From: Terriglobales bacterium
GTDB lineage: Bacteria; Acidobacteriota; Terriglobia; Terriglobales; Acidobacteriaceae
DNA: 46,672 nt
Direction of reading: 5' to 3'
Assembly (NCBI GenBank): GCA_035457425.1
Contig: DATIBR010000119.1
Coordinates: forward strand, 1-46,672
This document shows positions 42,061 to 46,672 of the stretch, piece by piece. Both the position numbers and the translations under genes were made by a program. The notes under the pieces were generated by a model. The model ran no database searches and was not told the origin of the DNA. It saw only the letters and a list, made by a program, of their open reading frames with translations. Numbering within the stretch: the stretch's first letter is position 1; each line of letters begins with the position of its first letter.

Positions 42061-42723
42061 CTAGTGCGACCTATGTCCTGTCAATTCAGCGGCAAAGAGG
42101 CGGTCGCCGACCCGGCTGAGGCGGCGGGCCATACCCGGTTTCAGGAGGCGGGTGTGGGGGATCTCGCAGAGGTGCTCGGCGATGAACCAGACGTCCTTGG
42201 GGTGGGTCATCCAGCGGCGGCGGTCGAAGCGGGCGAGGTTGACGGGGCGCGAGAAGGTACGCAGGGAGCGTTCGCGGCGGAGATTGAAATAGAGGTTGAA
42301 GTAACTCATGGCCAGTTCGCGCAGCGAGCGGTAGACGGGATCGCGCCCGTGGCAGCCGGTGAAGTTGGATTTGGCGATGGCGCCCCAGTGTCCGCGGACC
42401 TGGTAGATGGCCATGACGTGGTCGGTGTCGTGATGCGCTTCCATGTCGAAGATGAGCGGAGGGTAGCCGAGCGCGCGGAGCGCGGCGGCGGCGAAGACCG
42501 CGCCCTCGAGACAGTGCGCGGTGCCGTGCTGCATCACCAGGCGCGGCGACCAGGCGGTGCCGGCGAGGTGGTAGGGAAGCGAATCGAGGTAGCGCTGGAT
42601 GCCGCAGGGGTCTTTCAGCGAGCGCAGGAAGCGCAGCTCGGCGGCCGTGAAGTCGTCGCCGGTGGCGCCGCGAGCAGCGCGCTTGCCGCGCAGGATGAGT
42701 GCCCGCCCCTTAAGCATTGTCAT
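42061..42723 (-). CDS. Transglutaminase-like fold protein
   Basis: A 220-residue soluble protein. HGTAHCLEGAVFAAAALRALG supplies a catalytic-type Cys, and DMEAHHDTDHVMAIY a His, in the order and spacing of transglutaminase/papain-like domains. WGAIAKSNFTG could supply the third residue region. The substrate is unknown, and protease, amidase or non-catalytic roles are all possible. The start (42723 or 42717) overlaps the end of the upstream GIY-YIG gene and lies in a dispersed repeat, so it is uncertain. Confidence 0.7.
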   Translation of the reverse strand: MTMLKGRALILRGKRAARGATGDDFTAAELRFLRSLKDPCGIQRYLDSLPYHLAGTAWSPRLVMQHGTAHCLEGAVFAAAALRALGYPPLIFDMEAHHDTDHVMAIYQVRGHWGAIAKSNFTGCHGRDPVYRSLRELAMSYFNLYFNLRRERSLRTFSRPVNLARFDRRRWMTHPKDVWFIAEHLCEIPHTRLLKPGMARRLSRVGDRLFAAELTGHRSH

Positions 42724-43090
42724 CCCGAGCGAGTGCTCGGTCCCGCTGCGCGGGACCGAGCCGAGTCGAGGGAGCTTGTGCTTCAGGGAACCAGTCCGCG
42801 GCGAGGTCCTTCCAGCCAGGATTCATCTGCTCGATGAGCCAGATCTTCTTCTTGCGGCTCCAGCGCTTGATCTGCTTCTCGCGCGCGATGGCGTTGGCCG
42901 CGTATTGGTAGCGTTCGTACCAGAGCAAGCGGATGACGTTATAACGGTCGGTAAAGCCTTCCAACTCGTGGTTCTTGTGTTGCCAGATGCGTTTGCGGAA
43001 CTCTGAGGTGAAGCCGACATAGATGGCGCGGCGCGAGCTGCTGCCGAGCATGTAGACGAAGAAGCGGTAGTCCTCGAAGCGGCGCCTCAT
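42710..43090 (-). CDS. GIY-YIG nuclease-like protein
   Basis: A 126-residue single-domain GIY-YIG protein (YhbQ/COG2827-type): FFVYMLGSSSRRAIYVGFTS holds the GIY...YIG strands, KRIWQHK the conserved Arg, and REKQIKRWSRKKKIWLIEQMNP the Glu and the typical C-terminal block. I chose the ATG at 43090 because the 12 codons before it lie in a repeat. The last ~25 residues (PEAQAPSTRLGPAQRDRALA) are encoded by the REP-like element at 42719-42773, so the natural C-terminus was probably altered by it. Confidence 0.85.
   Translation of the reverse strand: MRRRFEDYRFFVYMLGSSSRRAIYVGFTSEFRKRIWQHKNHELEGFTDRYNVIRLLWYERYQYAANAIAREKQIKRWSRKKKIWLIEQMNPGWKDLAADWFPEAQAPSTRLGPAQRDRALARDDNA
42719..42773 (-). repeat. 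REP-like element, inverse copy of the 5272 element
   Basis: TGTCATCCCGAGC and CGAGTCGAGGGA are the complements of the ends of the 5272-5330 element. The centre holds the stem CGGTCCCGC-TGC-GCGGGACCG. It overlaps the 3' end of the GIY-YIG gene. Confidence 0.65.
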
Positions 43091-43098
43091 GAACGCAA

Positions 43099-43237
43099 GG
43101 TTTCTCGACTCGCGAAGCGTCCGCAAGCGGACGCTTCACTCGCTCGAAACAACAATGATTTCAGGGCAGTTTAGTGGAAGAGCAGGGAAACGCAAGGCTT
43201 CTCAACTCGCCCGCCGCGGCGGGCTCGCTCGAAATGA
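43099..43237. repeat. Two related REP-like elements
   Basis: AAGGTTTCTCGACTCGC...CTCGCTCGAAA (from 43099, with a stem of arms AAGCGTCCGC / GCGGACGCTT) and AAGGCTTCTCAACTCGC...CTCGCTCGAAATGACA (from 43193, with a CCCGCC/GGCGGG stem) share ends with each other and, more loosely, with the 5272 and 42719 elements. Confidence 0.6.
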
Positions 43238-43240
43238 CAA

Positions 43241-43936
43241 TCACTTTGCTGTCAGCACTTGGGCTAATTCAGAAGGCGTATCGACCAGCACGTCGGGCGG
43301 GACGGCCTTGAGCGAGTCCGGCGCGAGGCCGTAGGTCAGGCCGATGGAGTACATGCCGGCGTTGCGGGCGGTGAGCACGTCGTTGTCGGAATCGCCGACC
43401 ATGACGGCTTCGTCGGCGCGGACGCGGTTCTCATCGAGCAGCACGAGGGCGCCGTGCGGGTCGGGCTTCTTGGTGTGGAAACTGTTGCCGCCGTAGACCT
43501 GCGCGAAGAAGCCGCCGAGGCCGAGGGCGTCGACGATGGCCTGCGAGGGGCGAACCGGCTTGTTGGTGAGCACGGCCATCGTGCGCGGCGTGCCGTTGGC
43601 GGAGCGCGCGATCGCTTCGAGCGCGGGCTTCACGCCGTCGTAGACGTAGGTGTGGTCGAGCTTGTGCTCCTTGTACCAGGCGAGGAAGTAGAGCAGTGCC
43701 TGTTCGACGAACTTCTCGTCGTCGGGGTCGCCGAGCGCGCGGCGGACGAGCATGGGCGCGCCGTCGCCGATGTAGCTGGCGATGACGTCGCAGGGGAGCT
43801 CGGACTTGCCGTAGTGCTTGAGCATGGCGTTGACCGAGTTGGCGAGGTCGAGGCGCGAGTCGACCAGGGTGCCGTCGAGGTCGAAGACGACGAGCCTGAT
43901 GTTCTCGGCCGGGATGGGGCGGTGGACGCGGATCAT
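43241..43936 (-). CDS. gph: HAD hydrolase, phosphoglycolate phosphatase-like
   Basis: A 231-residue HAD protein: motif [13 protein letters not shown] (nucleophile and acid Asp), motif II VLTNKP, motif III Lys in FHTKKPDP, motif [18 protein letters not shown], with a helical cap between I and II ([17 protein letters not shown]). This fits Gph, which removes 2-phosphoglycolate formed during DNA repair and photorespiration-type side reactions; related sugar phosphatases cannot be excluded. It is divergent from the E1 gene with an 82-bp gap. Confidence 0.85.
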   Translation of the reverse strand: MIRVHRPIPAENIRLVVFDLDGTLVDSRLDLANSVNAMLKHYGKSELPCDVIASYIGDGAPMLVRRALGDPDDEKFVEQALLYFLAWYKEHKLDHTYVYDGVKPALEAIARSANGTPRTMAVLTNKPVRPSQAIVDALGLGGFFAQVYGGNSFHTKKPDPHGALVLLDENRVRADEAVMVGDSDNDVLTARNAGMYSIGLTYGLAPDSLKAVPPDVLVDTPSELAQVLTAK

Positions 43937-43948
43937 CGCACGGAACCG

Positions 43949-43978
43949 TTCAGTATATCGGGCGACACCGTTTACAAT
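43949..43978 (+). promoter_or_regulatory. Possible promoter of the E1 gene
   Basis: TTCAGT (43949-43954), 18-bp spacer, TACAAT (43973-43978), 40 bp before the ATG. On the opposite strand TATACT (43952-43957) could be the -10 box of gph. Confidence 0.4.
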
Positions 43979-44018
43979 AGCGCTTCAAGCCCGTTCTACT
44001 ACTCGTCCAAGGACACGG

Positions 44019-46205
44019 ATGGCGACCACCAAAGTCGAGCCAAAATCTGCTCCGAAAACAGAGCCGGCGAAGGCCGAGCGGAACTGGCAGGGGCTCAGCA
44101 AGCGGCAGCTGACCGACATGTACCGCACCATGTACATGTCGCGGAAGCTCGACGACCGCGAGATCCTGCTGAAGCGGCAGCAGAAGATCTTCTTCCAGAT
44201 CTCGGGCGCGGGGCACGAGGCGCTGCTGGTGGCAGCGGCCGCCGCGCTGCGGCCGGGCTACGACTGGTTCTATCCTTATTATCGCGACCGCGCGCTGTGC
44301 CTCGCGCTGGGCATGACGCCCTACGAGCAGTTGCTCGAAGCGGTGGGCGCCGCCGACGATCCCAACTCCGGCGGCCGCCAGATGCCCTCCCACTGGGGGC
44401 ACAAGAAGCTCAACATCGTGACGCAGTCCTCGCCCACCGGGACGCAGTTCCTGCAGGCGGTGGGCTGTGCCGAAGCGGGGCGCTACTTCGCGGCGCATCC
44501 GGAGTCCGCGAAGAAGGCCGAAGGCGACTACCGGCAGTTCAAGGACGTGGTGTGCCACGGCGACGAGGTGGTGTACGTCTCGTGCGGCGAGGGCACGACC
44601 TCGCAGGGCGAGTTCTGGGAGGCGATGAACTCGGCGGCGAACCTGAAGCTGCCGGTGCTGTTCCTGGTGGAGGACAATGGCTACGCCATCTCGGTGCCAG
44701 TGGAAGTGCAGACCGCGGGCGGGAACATCTCGACGCTGGTCTCCAAGTTTCCGAACTTCTTCTTCGGCGACTGCGACGGCACAGACCCGGTCGCCAGCTA
44801 CGCGGTGCTCGCGAAGGCGGTGGAGCACATCCGCGCGGGCAAGGGGCCGGCGTTCGTCCACGGCAGCGTGATCCGGCCGTATTCGCACTCGCTCTCGGAC
44901 GATGAGCGGCTCTACCGGCCGGAGGCGGAGCGCCAGAAAGACGCGGCGCGCGACCCCATCACGCGCATGCAGATGTTCCTCATCCGCGAGAACGTGCTCG
45001 ACGAGCCCGGCATCAACGCGCTCGAGAAGGAAGTGGACGAGGCGATCCAGGACGCGACGGACCGCGCGCTGGAAGCCGCGCTGCCCGAGTCCGGCTCGTG
45101 GAAGCAGCACATCTACTCGGCGGACCTCGACCCGGCGTCGGCAGCGTTCGAGACCAAGCCGGCCACCGAGGGCGGCGACAAGACGATGGCCGACCTCATC
45201 AACGCCTGCCTGAAGGACGAGATGCGGCGCGACGCGCGCATCGTGGTGTTTGGCGAGGACGTGGCCGATTGCTCGCGCGAGGAGTACCTCAAGCAGAAGC
45301 AGGTGAAAGGGAAGGGCGGGGTCTTCAAGCTGACGGCGGGGCTGCAGGTCGAGTACGGCTGCGACCGCGTGTTCAATTCGCCGCTGGCGGAGGCGAACAT
45401 CGTGGGGCGCGCGGTCGGCATGGCGACGCGCGGGCTGAAGCCGGTCCCGGAGATCCAGTTCTTCGATTACATCTGGCCGGCGATGCAGCAGCTGCGCAAC
45501 GAGCTGCCGCTGATCCGCTGGCGCTCGAACGGGAACTTCTCGTCGCCGGCGGTGATCCGCGTGGCCATCGGCGGCTACCTGACCGGCGGCGCCATCTATC
45601 ACTCGCAGTGCGGCGAAGTGCTGTTCACGCACATCCCGGGGCTGCGCGTGGTGTATCCGTCGAACGCGCTCGACGCCAACGGGCTGCTGCGCACCGCCAT
45701 CCGGTGCGACGACCCGGTGATGTTCCTGGAGCACAAGCGGCTGTACCGCGAGCCGTTCGGGCGCGCGCCGTATCCGGGGCCGGACTTCATGATCCCGTTC
45801 GGCAAGGCACGGGTGTGGAAGGAAGGCACCGACCTGACGGTCATCACCTACGGCGCGGTGGTGCCGCGCGCGCTGCAGGCGGCGCAGAAGATCGAGCGCG
45901 AGGAAGGCGTCTCGGTCGAGCTGCTCGACCTGCGGACGCTCAGCCCGTACGACTGGGAGGCGGTCGCGGCGTCGGTCCGCAAGACGAACCGCGTGCTCGT
46001 GGCGCACGAAGACGTCCTCAGCTTCGGCTACGGCGCCGAGATTGCGGCGCGCATCGCGGACGAACTGTTCGAGGAGCTGGACGCGCCGGTGAAGCGCGTG
46101 GCCGCGGAAGACACCTTCGTCGCCTACCAGCCGACGCTGGAGGACGAGATCCTGCCCCAGGCGGAAGATCTCTATCGCGCGATGAGCGAGCTGGCGCAGT
46201 TCTAG
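44019..46205 (+). CDS. Fused alpha/beta E1 of a 2-oxoacid dehydrogenase complex
   Basis: A 728-residue protein joining E1-alpha (~1-370) and E1-beta (~390-728), which are separate chains in many bacteria. It decarboxylates a 2-oxoacid with ThDP and passes the acyl group to E2. The ThDP motif is [20 protein letters not shown]...VEDNGYAIS, with GEG instead of GDG. The beta part shows [37 protein letters not shown] and [19 protein letters not shown]. It resembles branched-chain 2-oxoacid (BCKDH) and acidobacterial fused E1 proteins more than PdhA/PdhB pairs, but the substrate cannot be fixed. ATG 44019 has AAGGA 5 nt upstream. No E2 or E3 gene is in the window. Confidence 0.92.
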   Translation: MATTKVEPKSAPKTEPAKAERNWQGLSKRQLTDMYRTMYMSRKLDDREILLKRQQKIFFQISGAGHEALLVAAAAALRPGYDWFYPYYRDRALCLALGMTPYEQLLEAVGAADDPNSGGRQMPSHWGHKKLNIVTQSSPTGTQFLQAVGCAEAGRYFAAHPESAKKAEGDYRQFKDVVCHGDEVVYVSCGEGTTSQGEFWEAMNSAANLKLPVLFLVEDNGYAISVPVEVQTAGGNISTLVSKFPNFFFGDCDGTDPVASYAVLAKAVEHIRAGKGPAFVHGSVIRPYSHSLSDDERLYRPEAERQKDAARDPITRMQMFLIRENVLDEPGINALEKEVDEAIQDATDRALEAALPESGSWKQHIYSADLDPASAAFETKPATEGGDKTMADLINACLKDEMRRDARIVVFGEDVADCSREEYLKQKQVKGKGGVFKLTAGLQVEYGCDRVFNSPLAEANIVGRAVGMATRGLKPVPEIQFFDYIWPAMQQLRNELPLIRWRSNGNFSSPAVIRVAIGGYLTGGAIYHSQCGEVLFTHIPGLRVVYPSNALDANGLLRTAIRCDDPVMFLEHKRLYREPFGRAPYPGPDFMIPFGKARVWKEGTDLTVITYGAVVPRALQAAQKIEREEGVSVELLDLRTLSPYDWEAVAASVRKTNRVLVAHEDVLSFGYGAEIAARIADELFEELDAPVKRVAAEDTFVAYQPTLEDEILPQAEDLYRAMSELAQF

Positions 46206-46357
46206 GCGACGTCGGCAAGCAACCCATCCACAACATCGTGAAAACACGGGCGTTAGGCCTGTGCTGCATCTCACATCAGTTTGTGCGGGGTGTCATACCG
46301 GCGCGTGCACGGCAGAGCGATGCTGGCTATGCGCAGAGATGCGCAAGGAGCCAGCTC

Positions 46358-46672
46358 ATGAGAATCATTGCAGCACTCGTAATCATCCTCGCATTATCCT
46401 GCGGCGCGTTCGCAGGCGGGCCACCGGCCACCTACACCAAGAGCTGCCAGAGCTGCCATGGCGCGGACGGGAACCCGTCGACCGCCGGGGCAAAGATGGG
46501 AGCGCCGGCGTTCAGTTCCGCCGACGTGCAGAAGATGTCGGACGACCAGCTGGCGAAGGCGATCCTGACGGCCGAGGGGCACGCGAAGTTTCCGCACAAC
46601 TACGCGACCAAGGGCATGACGCCGGAGCAGGCGAAGGAGATCGTGGCTTTCATCCGCACACTGAAGAAGTAG
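46358..46672 (+). CDS. Small periplasmic c-type cytochrome
   Basis: A 104-residue protein with signal peptide (IIAALVIILALSCGAFAGG) and a single CXXCH haem motif (SCQSCHGADG). The distal ligand is probably the Met in ATKGMTPEQAKEIVAFIRTL. It is a class I cytochrome c of the cytochrome c6/cbb3-CcoP type, acting as a periplasmic electron carrier. AAGGAG is 7 nt before the ATG. The TAG stop is the last codon of the window. Confidence 0.9.
   Translation: MRIIAALVIILALSCGAFAGGPPATYTKSCQSCHGADGNPSTAGAKMGAPAFSSADVQKMSDDQLAKAILTAEGHAKFPHNYATKGMTPEQAKEIVAFIRTLKK

Overview
The window is high-GC bacterial DNA that most resembles an acidobacterium (Acidobacteriota, Terriglobia/Koribacter-like). This is inferred from gene content (a fused alpha/beta 2-oxoacid dehydrogenase E1, YVTN and FG-GAP lipoproteins, a TonB-receptor-like plug fragment, an acidobacterial-type amidohydrolase) and from many short dispersed palindromes with a GGCTnAAGCC core. 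No database search was possible. No rRNA, tRNA, CRISPR array, transposase or prophage gene was seen.

Layout. 1-9.0 kb is a mixed region: the end of a YdcF-like protein, an amidohydrolase, a DUF92 membrane protein, Ku, two secreted or lipid-anchored proteins, a DUF885 hydrolase and a beta-propeller lipoprotein, separated by repeat-rich gaps. 9.0-17.2 kb (minus strand) is chemosensory operon 1: secreted TonB_C domain, MCP, CheW, CheR, CheA, CheB, CheY, CheX. 17.5-22.6 kb (plus strand) is a three-gene regulatory operon: NtrB-like multi-GAF/PAS histidine kinase, single-domain response regulator, and a sigma-54 activator with a GAFTGA motif. 22.9-25.5 kb is a three-gene unit: PilZ-like protein, an unrecognised 517-residue protein, and a degenerate-receiver protein with a histidine-kinase dimerisation helix but no ATPase domain. 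25.6-35.6 kb is chemosensory operon 2, of Pil-Chp/Frz character: CheY, CheW, MCP without a sensor domain, CheR, double-Hpt CheA with a receiver, CheB, two divergent CheW, pseudo-receiver-PATAN protein, and a receiver-coiled-coil (FrzS-like) protein. 35.8-46.7 kb is mostly housekeeping: uvrB, an FG-GAP lipoprotein, an NfnAB/SudAB-like flavoprotein pair, a transglutaminase-like protein, a GIY-YIG protein, a phosphoglycolate-phosphatase-like HAD protein, the fused E1, and a small cytochrome c.

Most interesting result. Three promoters in the 17-26 kb block have the sigma-54 signature (GG-N10-GC). Each has, 70-140 bp upstream, a copy of one inverted repeat, GTCTCA-N3-TGAGAC, with one or more extra half-sites. 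They lie in front of chemosensory operon 1, the PilZ-like unit and chemosensory operon 2. The sigma-54 activator encoded between these operons is the obvious candidate to bind them. The region therefore looks like one regulon: a cytoplasmic NtrB-like kinase and a sigma-54 activator switch on two chemosensory arrays and an accessory phosphotransfer/PilZ module. A surface-motility role (type IV pili or gliding) is inferred from the gene types, not shown.

A second notable feature is that cheW and cheR of operon 1 lie in the same reading frame. They are separated by one TAG codon and 51 sense codons that begin with Ala-Thr-Pro-Gly-Ser repeats.
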